From Xylogone sp. PMI_703 (lineage: Eukaryota > Ascomycota > Leotiomycetes): 64,000 nucleotides of DNA. The notes beneath the pieces were generated by a model. The model made no database searches. It was not told the DNA's origin and worked only from the letters and a program-made list of their open reading frames with translations. Of this stretch, positions 20,876 through 30,487 are shown in pieces; within the stretch, counting starts at the first letter, position 1; every line of letters starts with the position of its first letter. The position numbers and the translations under genes are program-made. The stretch covers positions 1,612,001 through 1,676,000 of the forward strand of contig JAJTUQ010000004.1 in assembly GCA_021399445.1 (NCBI GenBank), given 5' to 3'.

Positions 20876-22508
20876 ATGGCCATTCGTTGCGTGCCCCGCT
20901 TGTCCAAACTCAGAGTATGGCTCTGGGGAGCAGACCCCAAGGATGCTAACCTGCTAATCAAACTCGACTTCACAATTCTTCCGTATTTCTCAATTATCTG
21001 GTTTCTCTTTGGCCTCTCCCGGTCATGTTATTCCTCGGCTTACATCTCTGGTATGAGAGAAGCGCTAGGCTTCAAGGGCAAGGACTTCAATTACCTGAAC
21101 ACCACGTATCTGGTTGTATACGCCGCTTGCCAGATGCCCGGAACCAGCTTATTGACTGTTGCGCCACCCAAGTATGTCTTTGTCGGGGCAAATGTGGTTT
21201 GGAGTGTTCTTACATTGATCACATTCAAAATGCAACATGTGTGGCAGATTATCTTACTCAACGCATTTGAGGGCGGATTTTCTGCAATTGCCTAGTAAGT
21301 ATACCCAACTCAAACGTCCATCGCAGTAATAATACTTACCTTATATGTAGTGTTGGTGCTCATTTTATTTATGGTTCCTGGTATAAAAAATCAGAGCTAG
21401 GGACGAGGGCTGCTATATTTTGTTGTTTCGGCCATATAGGGAGCATGTCTGGCGGATGGATTCAAGCGGGATTATTGGAATCCTTGGCTGGAAAGTCGGG
21501 ACTGCCTGCATGGCGCTGGATATTTATCATCGTATCCGTCATTACGATACCTACTGCTCTTTTTGGCAAGTAAACCTCAACGTTGTCGCACGGATAGGAC
21601 TGACTCGCGACATTTAGGTTGGATCTTTATCCCAGGCCTTCCATCACATAAAAGTGCCTGGTACTTAACAGAGGAGGAGAGAGAGCATGCTGCGACACGA
21701 CTGGGTCAACCTAGGAAATACGCCTGGGACAGATCTGTTTTCAAGCGAGTGCTGTTTAGCTGGCAGTTTTGGCTACTTCCAACAATTTTCATGCGTAAGT
21801 ACTAGGTTCAGTATTAAATACAGGATTGTCAATTCTGACCTTTGGCACAAAGTCTACTCCTTGGCTATACAGATGCTCCAGAACAATGTTTTCCCATTGT
21901 GGATGGCTTCTCGTGGATACACTGTCGTACAACAAAATAATTACCCAACTGCAGTCTATGGAACAGCGATCGTGGGAACACTGACTTATTCGATAATATC
22001 GGATAAAATCCAATCTCGATGGCAATGTTCTCTCTTAATAGGCTTCACGTTTGTTATTGGGTCGTCAATCTTAATTTCCAATCCCTCTGCAGACGCAGCC
22101 AGTTTTTTTGCCTTCTACCTGCTAGGTACAACATTCGCTCCCCAAGCACTTTGGTACTCTTGGATGGCAGATGTTACAGCGCATGATTTCCAGCTCAGAG
22201 CCATCACGACCGGATTTATGAATAGTTTTGACTTTGCGTTTGTGACATGGTGGCCACTTATCTTCTACCCGGTAACGGATGCGCCAAATTACAGGAAGGG
22301 GTATATTGCCAGTTTAGTTACGGGGACTTTGATATTACCTCTTGTGGGATTTATTGCATTTCTGGAAAAGAGAGGAATTAGAAGAGGCATTCTGGGAAGG
22401 ACATTCAGTCAACCGCTTGCAGAGAACAGCGTCGAGGATGAGGCCATTATCGTGGAAGAAGAGGTTAAGCTTGCTATTGTTACCTCTTTGCCCCAAGAGA
22501 AGATCTAG
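20876..22508 (+). CDS. MFS transporter, pantothenate/vitamin (Liz1/Fen2-like) family
   Basis: Four exons (20876-21294, 21351-21565, 21618-21794, 21853-22508) give 488 aa. The second intron has a GC donor (GCAAGT) and is the only choice that keeps the frame into GWIFIPGLP. Family marks: RVWLWGADPKDANLLIKLDF before TM1, NYLNTTYLVVYAACQMPG, FFYGSWY-like FIYGSWYKKSELGTRAAIF, WRWIFIIVSVITIPTALFG, then P(D/S)xK-like spacing with AWYLTEEEREHA. This is the arrangement of the allantoate/pantothenate branch of anion:cation symporters. The substrate is unknown. Downstream genes on the same strand encode a dehalogenase-like hydrolase, an SDR and a beta-hydroxyacid dehydrogenase, so uptake of a compound that they degrade is a reasonable idea. 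Confidence 0.9.
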
Positions 22509-22952
22509 AGCACTACGCGAATGCTGTGTGGGGCCGGTTGGCGTGTGGAAGAAGAATAAACTTATGACTGTTGGTAACACGGTCAGGGTCATATGCTTAG
22601 CTTAGAACCTAAGATATATTTGTTTGTTAGGTTTGTGATAATGGCATCAATTGCATGATTACTATATGACCTGGTGATTTTCCTGGGGTTCACAAACCTA
22701 CCAATCGGGATCCCTTATTCGGGGTTTGGAGGTTCGGCTTAGAACCGCCCTTTTCCCCTCGTAAACTCACAACCCTCGGCTGTAACCTGATTCTTGATTA
22801 GTCAATAAACCAGCTTCATGAACTATTTGGACTTAACTTGCCATTCTCTTGAATATTTTTGCTTACTTTTCCATTTTCCCATCACTATTGTTAGTCCGGA
22901 ATATACCAGCACCACTACCTAGATTGCCTCTCTGCTTTCTGTATCGTGGAAA
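22509..22952. other. intergenic, promoter of the dehalogenase-like gene
   Basis: A 444 bp gap between two genes on the same strand. CT-rich sequence and TTTTCCATTTTCCC precede the start at 22953, as is common in fungal promoters. Nothing else is visible. Confidence 0.5.
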
Positions 22953-23954
22953 ATGTCTTCATCGGATGTTACTTCCTTGCGTACTCCAGATTCCAGATTC
23001 CAGGACATTCCCGACTTCCCATATGAACCACACTACTTAAATCATGGCAACTTACGGATGGCATATGTTGATGAGAGAGTAGGAGACCGAGCCGAGAATG
23101 AAGAGGTCTTCCTTTGTCTCCATGGCCAGCCGACTTGGTCGTATCTCTACCGCAAAATGATACCGATCTTTCTGCACTACACCACCAAGTCGGCACCACT
23201 TAACCGCCGAGTGGTTGCACCAGATCTATTTGGATTTGGTCGAAGTGATAAGCCCGTAGATGAGTCCGTATATACGTTTGACTTCCATCGAGAAAGCCTG
23301 TTGCACTTCATTCGGGCCCTCAATCTCACCAACATTACTCTAGTTGTGCAAGATTGGGGTGGTATCCTAGGGCTCACACTTCCGGTAGCAGAAGCGGAAG
23401 CTTCACGATTTAAGCGTCTCATTGTGATGAATACGACCATCGCAATCGGACTTGATGGTAGCCCCGGTTTTAAAGACTGGCGTGCCTATAACAATCGAAC
23501 TCCAGATATGAATGTAGGAGCGCTGATGAGACGTTCCTGCAAGCATCTGTCTATGGCGGAATCAGAAGCCTATAACGCTCCATATCCTGATAAACGCTAC
23601 AAATCTGGGGTTAGACAATTCCCAAATTTGGTGATGATTGAGCCGGGTATGGCCGGAATTGATACTTCGAAGAAGGCGTTGGCATTTTACAAGACAACTG
23701 ATCAGTTTCGGACTGAAGATATCTTCATGGCGTGCGGCCCAGAAGACAAAGTTCTAGGACCCCCTATAATGAACATTCTGTCAAGAGCTTGGAAGAACGG
23801 ATGTTACTATACAGATATCCCCGGTGCGGGTCATTTTGTACAAGAATGGGGCAACCAGGTGGCCAAGTTGGCCATTCGAATCTTTGAGAATGCCGCCGCT
23901 GGCGAGAAAATAGAAAATGTGCGAAAGATTGAGCCGAGGGGGACAAAACTTTAA
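22953..23954 (+). CDS. haloalkane dehalogenase-like alpha/beta hydrolase
   Basis: A single exon of 333 aa. The fold marks are HGQPTWS (residues 58-64, oxyanion region) and the nucleophile elbow VVQDWGG with Asp134 instead of Ser. Asp with the adjoining Trp135 is typical of haloalkane dehalogenases, not of esterases or epoxide hydrolases of other types. Asp265 (GPEDKVLGP) and His294 (GAGHFVQEW) complete the triad, and Trp176 (FKDWRAY) sits where subfamily I enzymes (DhlA type) have the second halide-binding Trp. The predicted reaction is hydrolytic removal of halide from an alkyl halide, but a different hydrolysis in a natural pathway is possible. It is cytosolic: no signal peptide. It stands within a block of four co-oriented metabolic genes. 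Confidence 0.88.
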   Translation: MSSSDVTSLRTPDSRFQDIPDFPYEPHYLNHGNLRMAYVDERVGDRAENEEVFLCLHGQPTWSYLYRKMIPIFLHYTTKSAPLNRRVVAPDLFGFGRSDKPVDESVYTFDFHRESLLHFIRALNLTNITLVVQDWGGILGLTLPVAEAEASRFKRLIVMNTTIAIGLDGSPGFKDWRAYNNRTPDMNVGALMRRSCKHLSMAESEAYNAPYPDKRYKSGVRQFPNLVMIEPGMAGIDTSKKALAFYKTTDQFRTEDIFMACGPEDKVLGPPIMNILSRAWKNGCYYTDIPGAGHFVQEWGNQVAKLAIRIFENAAAGEKIENVRKIEPRGTKL

Positions 23955-24636
23955 TCGGAGATAATGGGGAGTGTGGCTGATATACAGTTCTATGGTTATA
24001 CGCCATATGATGCTAACAATGAGAATTAAGCTGGAAAAATGATGTTGAAGTTTGCCTACGGTTTCTTGTTATTTGTAACTAAAAAGTGAGAATGTATCTT
24101 GATCTTGTGTTCTGGAGACTGGCTCTATATCCCTTCGCTAGCACTGGTTCATTGGTCATTTTGCTTCTCTATGCAAGCAAGTTTTGCTCTTCTAAGAAAC
24201 AAAATTGCTAGTGTTTGACTACTACGGGCAGGATAGCTGCATTTGATAACACAATGCGATAGCCTACATCGATGAGTTTCGGTTATTCGGTGAAATGTTG
24301 TACTGGTACTTGTTCTCGACCCCTGCCTCAGAGGAAAGAAGGGGAAGAGAAGCCATTGATCTTTTCGTCTTGTGCTTGAAGAAACCTGATAGCACAGGCT
24401 GCCAGGCCGCCAGGTCAAGTAGAATGACAGAAGAACGCTAATGCAACTGGATGACACGCTAGCCCTCGCCAACAGCCAATCACACAGCCGCATTACAACG
24501 GATAGCATAATCATTCTTGACATCAGAACCACGAGATTTTCATTCGATATAAGTATAAATATCGGCAATTTCTCTTCTTTGAGACTTTCTTAAAGCTGTT
24601 CAGATAACTCTTTTCTTAATCTACTTTTGGGAAATC
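23955..24636. other. intergenic, no supported gene
   Basis: A 682 bp gap containing the 3' region of the dehalogenase-like gene and the promoter of the SDR gene. The reverse-strand frame at 24149-24568 has no known domain and I take it as chance. Confidence 0.5.
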
Positions 24637-25916
24637 ATGGTCCAATTCAAGCGGGAATCAACCGGAGCCGAGGTGGTGGCGGCGTTTCCAGAGAGTGTCA
24701 AAGACAAAACAAGTAAGAAGTTGGCTTCCTTTGCTTATCACGTTTCTTTATTCTACAAGAGAATATATGTATGAAGTAACTATCATGAATATGTCCTGAC
24801 AATACTCAATCTACAGTCGTCATCACGGGCCCCAGCAAGGGCGGAATTGGCGCTGAGACAGCCATATCATTGGCCAGAGGGAATCCGAAGCACCTGATTC
24901 TTGCTGGGCGCTCTCTAGACAGAATCAGTCCAGTTATCGAGGATATCAAACGTATAAATTCGGACATTGAAATCACCTATATCGAAGTGGATCTCGGTTC
25001 CCTCTCATCTGTCAGGCGGGCAGCGGAAGCTATTAATAAGACAACTGACAAGATTGATATTCTCATTAATAATGCAGCTATCATGGCTTGCCCTTATGCA
25101 AAGACTGAAGATGGTTATGAATCTCAGTTTGCTACTAATCATCTCGGCCACTTCCTTCTCACTGCCTTGTTGAAGGAGAAGTTGCTTGCAGCAGAGGGTG
25201 CCCGCGTTGTAAACCTAACTAGCAATGCAGGTTTCCATGGAGGATTTGATTTCAAGGATGTTAACTTTGACGTGAGTACCTGTATGTAAAGTCGATGACA
25301 TGGTTAGTGACGAGGGATAAGGATGGGAAAACTTTCCATCCTATTGCAGGTTACCACCAGGCCAAATACGCCAACATTCTCTTTACCGTTGGCCTTTCCA
25401 AGAGATTTGAGAGCACAAAGCTTGCTGCATTTGCTGTTCACCCTGGCAGTGAGTAATTCGTCTAAGCTCCTAACATGGCTCCATCTAACGACTTTATCAA
25501 TCTACACAGGCATAGTAACAGAATTGCAAAAGCACTTCCGTGATCCCGCTGTATTCAAGGATATCGTAGAGTACGTTGAGAGAATGACGGGAGGTAAGGA
25601 ATTGACTCGTTCTATTTTCGAGATTTGCGCTAATATCATTTCAGGTTCTGTGAAACTAGAAGAAAAGAAGACGTTGCAACAAGGATGCTCCACAACCTTG
25701 GTGGCAGCACTAGATCCATCAATAACGGGTAAATTACATGTTTAGTATAAAGTATAATGGGATATCTAACAAAGCATACTAGATAAGTCCGGTTCCGTCC
25801 TGGCTGATGCGGCCATTAAGACAGATTTAGTTAAACCCGAAGCTTTAACTTCTGAGTTGGTAGACACTCTTTGGGAACTAAGTGAGAAGCTGGTCGGGCA
25901 AAAGTTCTCCGCCTAG
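24637..25916 (+). CDS. short-chain dehydrogenase/reductase (retinol dehydrogenase-like)
   Basis: Five exons (24637-24712, 24817-25271, 25322-25448, 25510-25728, 25783-25916) give 336 aa; all phases agree. The first intron interrupts just before the Rossmann motif, IVITGPSKGGIG, which carries the TGxxxGxG NAD(P) site. NNAAIMACPYAKTEDGYESQFATNHLGHF is the extended-classical pattern seen in retinol dehydrogenase/WW-oxidoreductase-like SDRs. The catalytic Ser lies in VNLTSNAG and the YxxxK pair in GYHQAKYAN. It oxidises or reduces a hydroxyl/carbonyl group with NAD(P); the substrate is unknown. Position after the dehalogenase-like hydrolase would fit oxidation of the alcohol product. Confidence 0.9.
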
Positions 25917-26774
25917 TCTATATAAGTCCGTATTCTGCTGTCGAATAGGCACCTTAATCCCCTCTCTAAAGCATATCGAGCTGCTCGTTAGATCACTATA
26001 TTGAATAATCTTGGTGTATTTCAAATCTTCTATCAACTGATATCTCTAAAGCGTCATTAGTCGGACACATCGTCATAGCCATGTCGTATCTCTCCCCTTG
26101 GTTGCCGGATAAGCTTAAGTAGTGTGGCTCAATATCTGAACAGATGTTCTTGTTCATCGATGTACCTTGTCCTACACTTAGGGCTCGGCAATAATTCCGT
26201 GTCCAGTACGACAAGAAAACAGTCTTTTACGTACACATGATTAGCCCTAACTGAATTTGCCGTCCCATCCGTTCGATATGTTCGGCAAATACATGGATCA
26301 GCACAGCTTCAAGGAACCTATTTTTACGTCGTGTGGCTTGGTTATCATACTTGAACACACGAACTGAAAGATAGCTTCCGAGATTGAGAGATATCTTAAG
26401 TATAATGCATAATAGCCTATACAGACAAAGAATTGTAGGTATATTAAATGATTGAGTATCCCGCCATTCATATTGTCTTAGCTAGAGAGTGATAAATGGA
26501 AAAGACTACGTGCTTCAAATGAACTGCCGAAGTTAATTAAGCTTCTGATATCGGACAAGCCCCACGCACCCCGCCCTCAGCCTTGCTTCCTCCTTTCTCC
26601 ACACTTCCGCCCCGCTGGCGGATCACGGAAATGTTCCTCACGTCCTCCGCCTCCACATGTTCAGCTCTGATACTTATATGAGCACCTTTGGACTTTGATT
26701 ATAAGTGTTCAAATCCGCATTTTAGATTTAATTTCAATCACCCTCTTATATATTTTTCTCATTATAAAACCACC
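25917..26774. other. intergenic with GC-rich promoter
   Basis: An 858 bp gap. The final 250 bases include a CCGCC-N5-GGCGG inverted repeat (26607-26621) and further CGG-containing sequence, then AT-rich DNA before the start at 26775. No gene is supported. Confidence 0.5.
26607..26621. promoter_or_regulatory. CCGCC-N5-GGCGG inverted repeat, candidate Zn(II)2Cys6 site
   Basis: Perfect 5 bp arms, CCGCC at 26607-26611 and GGCGG at 26617-26621, flank a 5 base spacer about 155 bp before the start at 26775. Fungal binuclear zinc-cluster factors often bind CGG-type inverted repeats. No regulator gene lies in the window, so the factor is unknown. Confidence 0.4.
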
Positions 26775-27857
26775 ATGTCGGATAAAATTGTAGTTGGCTA
26801 TATTGGTCTCGGTCATGCGGGCTATCCCCTCGCTGCGAATATACCTAGAGCTGGCTATCGTATAATCGTTCGTGATGCGGACCCCGAACGAGCTGAAAAG
26901 TTTGTGAAAGAAAATCCTAGTTCACAAGTGGCTGGTCCTGGAAGTGATGCATTTAAAGATGTCGATATTTTAATCACTATGCTACCTAACGGCAAAGTGG
27001 TACGTGATGTACTTCTTGGTGACGATGGAATTGCAAAATCATTGAAGCCAGGTAAACGATAATTTGCAATTGTTTATTAGGGAAGTATCGCTAATTATTT
27101 TGCACGTAGGAACAATTATCATTGACACATCTTCCTCGTCTCCATTTGATACCCGCTCATTGAACAAAGACCTCCAGACTATGTCACTAGATTTAATCGA
27201 TTCCCCTATTACTCAAACTCATCTTGGCGCAATTAATACTGGCGATGCAACGTTTATGATCGGATCAGATTCACCCTCTGCGATTGAAAAGGCTATGCCC
27301 ATCTTAAAGACTATGTGCAAGTATCCGTTTGTAATGGGTGGCTGCGGAGCAGGACACGCTATGAAGACACTGAACAACTATGTCAGTGTAGGAAGCATCA
27401 TCGCACTTTGTGATGCATTGGTTGCTGGGCAGAAGTTTGGGTTAGATCCAGCACAGATGGTAGATGTCTTGAATGTGGGAACCGGCAGAAATTTCTCAAC
27501 TGCATATAGTATGAGAGATGAGGTGAGCCAAGACTTTGTTTCTTTCTAAAGGACAAATCAACTTCAGAATCACCGTTGATACATCTATACCAGGGCCTCA
27601 CTCGTCGTTATGAATCCGGTTACCAACTTGCACTGCTTATCAAAGATATGAAAATCACCAATGATGTGATTAAGTCTGTGGGCTTTGAAACTGAATTACC
27701 GGAATTATCCATAAAATATCTTCAAGATGCGATGAATCAGCTGAAGCCCGATGCTGACCATACTGAATGCTTGAAGGGCTGGGAGAAGCGTGCGGGCATC
27801 GAACTAAAGAAAAGTGAGCAGCCGAAGGAATCTGTTGTGAGCGAAAAGAGAATTTAG
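26775..27857 (+). CDS. beta-hydroxyacid dehydrogenase (3-hydroxyisobutyrate dehydrogenase-like)
   Basis: Three exons (26775-27051, 27110-27522, 27594-27857) give 317 aa. The N-terminal dinucleotide site is VGYIGLGHAGYPLAANI, and DILITMLPNGKVVRDVL is typical of the family. The substrate-binding segment is usually DAPVSGG; here it reads DSPITQTHLGAINTGD, so the loop is altered. The catalytic Lys lies in GAGHAMKTLNNY (the usual GxGxxxKxxNN). The family oxidises 3-hydroxyacids or reduces the matching semialdehydes with NAD(P). Unlike valine-pathway enzymes there is no mitochondrial presequence. The divergent substrate loop suggests a different substrate. It closes the co-oriented metabolic block. 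Confidence 0.9.
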
Positions 27858-28249
27858 AAGAGTATTTGTGATAGATATTTGAAGCCATAGTATTATAATA
27901 AGTATTTATTTTATATACGAATACTTCATTCGAGTGTCAATTGGGACGGGCTTTTATTCAACGAAACCATGGCTTAGCAGAATTCTGAAAGTCAGTCTAT
28001 TATTTAATACGCTTGTCGGTACATACTGGAATTCTCGAAAAGATGGCCTCACTAGGTGTTACGGCAACGCTGTTATACAATATCATCACGAAGCATGAAC
28101 TCATTTCAGTTAAACGAAGTAGATGACGCAGATGGTAAAAGAGGTACTACCGCTCCATTACAACTTCCAATTTTATAAAACTACGATTATACCAATCTAG
28201 AAGCATAAAGGTAGTTCCCAGAGCCCCGTTATATATTGTTTCCTATCTT
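27858..28249. other. convergent 3' spacer, no supported gene
   Basis: 392 bp between the ends of the dehydrogenase (+) and the membrane protein gene (-). Nothing recognisable. Confidence 0.5.
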
Positions 28250-30171
28250 CTAGATCCAAGCTATATTCTCCCACCAGGAAGACTCCTCTTCGACCATTAA
28301 CCTTGCCTCTTCCTGCCTCCGAGCTATTTCATCTAGTGTAGCTATTCCTCCTGGCATCAAGGAGCTGAGGTGCTCCATTGTTGCCTTGTTCAGAAGCTGC
28401 TGTAGCTTCACGGGGTCTCTTCTTTCTGAAGGTATCGCAAATTCTAGGCCCATAAGAGTTGGAAATTTTAGTAGGCTTAAAATCAGACCAAAGACGGTAG
28501 TAGCTGCAGCAGCAGCACCAAGTTTACAGAGATGGTAGCCTATAGATCCGTCAGCTTAAGTTCTAATTCTATCTTCATTGATCCGCATGCCATGATTTTG
28601 AGCAACCCGAGCAAAAGTATAGCCGCCCAATGCGTCAAACCCTAGTGCTAATGGTCCTCCTCCGGGTTGGCCATCTGATGGAGTTAGATAATATTTTACT
28701 TGAAAGCAGTCAAAGCTTACCGGTTGATGATAGTAGTGAGTGGGAAAGTAACAATGGTGCAGATGCCGCCAGAGCCGCCATCGACAACGCGTTTGGGACT
28801 TAAAGAATATTAGCACAAGTACGATCAAGTATAATAGTTATCATCTTCTACCTTCATGAAAAGCTCTCTGTGCAATGGCCGACGTGAGGATGAACATTAC
28901 CCCAAATACTCCTGCAATACTCATTAAAAATCGGGCTCCAGGATATGCAGAGGATTTGCAATAGAGAAGATAACAGTTTGACACTCCGGATTTGATGACT
29001 CCGGCTAGTGCTCCTAGTTGCAGAATGTGTTTTGTAATGGCAGTTCCATTCGCATGAGCACCTGCACTTGCTGCAGCCACACCTGCAAGTGCACACCAGC
29101 CGAGGTCTAAGACGGAGCAAACTAGGTATTTTGCAACTGTACCATAGAGTGGACGTCAATTACATTATCTCCGTATTGCAGCAAGAGCTGGACTCACACT
29201 CGTCTACTGAGGCTTCCTCTAACTCGTCCTCCTCACCCTCATCATCATAATCGCCGTCACTGTTTCTAGAGATGCAACCCCAAACACAAACAGCCACTGT
29301 GCCGACTAAGACAATTATTGCAAGGATTTGGCCATATGACCGAATACCGGAGTTTGGCGCCAAGTTATTCTGTCGCAGCATCAATTCCAACATAGTAATA
29401 ATATACACGGGGCTTAAGAAGTTGCCAAGGCTTCTAAAAGCTCGTGTTTCTGGAATGATATTGGGTTCAAGTGGGGCAAAAAGCATCCCGGAAGTGATAT
29501 AACGCCCCACAAACGAAGATATAATCACGAGCCATTTCAAAGCCGGTAGAGTAGCAGGAATATTGACGAACATGAACACGAGTTTAACTTGAGAATTGCA
29601 CTCGGGAGTAGACCCAAACGACTTCGATGTTGCAAAAACATAGACCATACAAAATGTGAATGCAACGCCTGCCCGAGGTGTGAGAAAATTTAGTATGGAA
29701 TGAAGAATCGAGCTTGAGGAGCCTCGAGAAGGCATATGCGTAAAGACTTTCACGAGATCTAGTAACTGCAAAATGCATAAAGAATGGAAGAAATCCAGTT
29801 GATCTATCGCTGAGATAATAACAAGGTAAAGAAACAAAAGAAGGCTCGAGATTGCTAGCGAGGCATCCAGATAGTCCAGTACAAAAGAACGAACTGAGAA
29901 TGAGCTGAATAACAGCTGCGCGAGAGAAAGAATATAAATCACGACTCGCACCTGTAAAGCAACTTTAGTGCGGTTTTCAAGAACTAACTGGAAGACATAC
30001 ACCTATTCCGATGACATTTTCATCTCGCTGAATGATACACTCAGGAGAAGAATCCGTTGCTTGAGAGAACATGTTGACCTTACATTGATGATTGTTGAGA
30101 TACAGGAGGATCTCTACATAAGGCTGGGAGGGCAGACACGGAATGAAGCTTGAGTTTGGTTTCAGCCGCAA
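28250..30171 (-). CDS. fungal polytopic membrane protein, function unknown
   Basis: I join several exons into one gene. Exon 1 starts at 30171 (or at the Met at 30072, MFSQATDSS) and contains CIIQRDENVIGIGVRV, a start pattern seen in a family of uncharacterised fungal membrane proteins. Many TM segments follow (LASLAISSLLLFLYLVIIS, VAFTFCMVYVFATS, LKWLVIISSFVG and others). A GTGAGT donor near 29201 joins VDE to FAKYLVCSVLDLGWC in frame and skips the apparent stop at 29160. Further introns at about 28806-28853 and 28680-28734 are in phase. The last exon carries LILSLLKFPTLMGLEFAIPSERRDPVKL and ends WWENIAWI. The junction near 28530-28590 is not settled. It is divergent from the HET-domain gene at 30488. 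Confidence 0.65.
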
Positions 30172-30487
30172 GAAGATGTCTTTTAGCTAATATGCACCTA
30201 ATCACATAGGTTGCCCGGTTTTAATGGTGTTACGTGTCATGGCGCATAATGTATCCAATCATCGTCCTCCATCGTGAGCGAATTCAGAGTTCAGCTGAGA
30301 TGCGAATATGCCGCAACGTTCCGCTCTTTGGAGGGAGGGTAATGTAAAACGCTCTTCAAGCAGCCGCACATATCTAGGTGGAGCCTTTTCAAATTCTATG
30401 ATATCCATCAACTATCAACGGCATCCTTCATGATAGCTCTGTATTTTCGTTGAATTGCACAGCCCGGTATCACCAGATTGTACCAAG
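30172..30487. promoter_or_regulatory. shared divergent promoter
   Basis: Only 316 bp separate the starts of the membrane protein gene (-) and the HET-domain gene (+), so the two may share regulatory sequence. GGTTGCCCGG near 30208 and GGAGGGAGGG near 30335 are the only notable runs. Confidence 0.4.
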
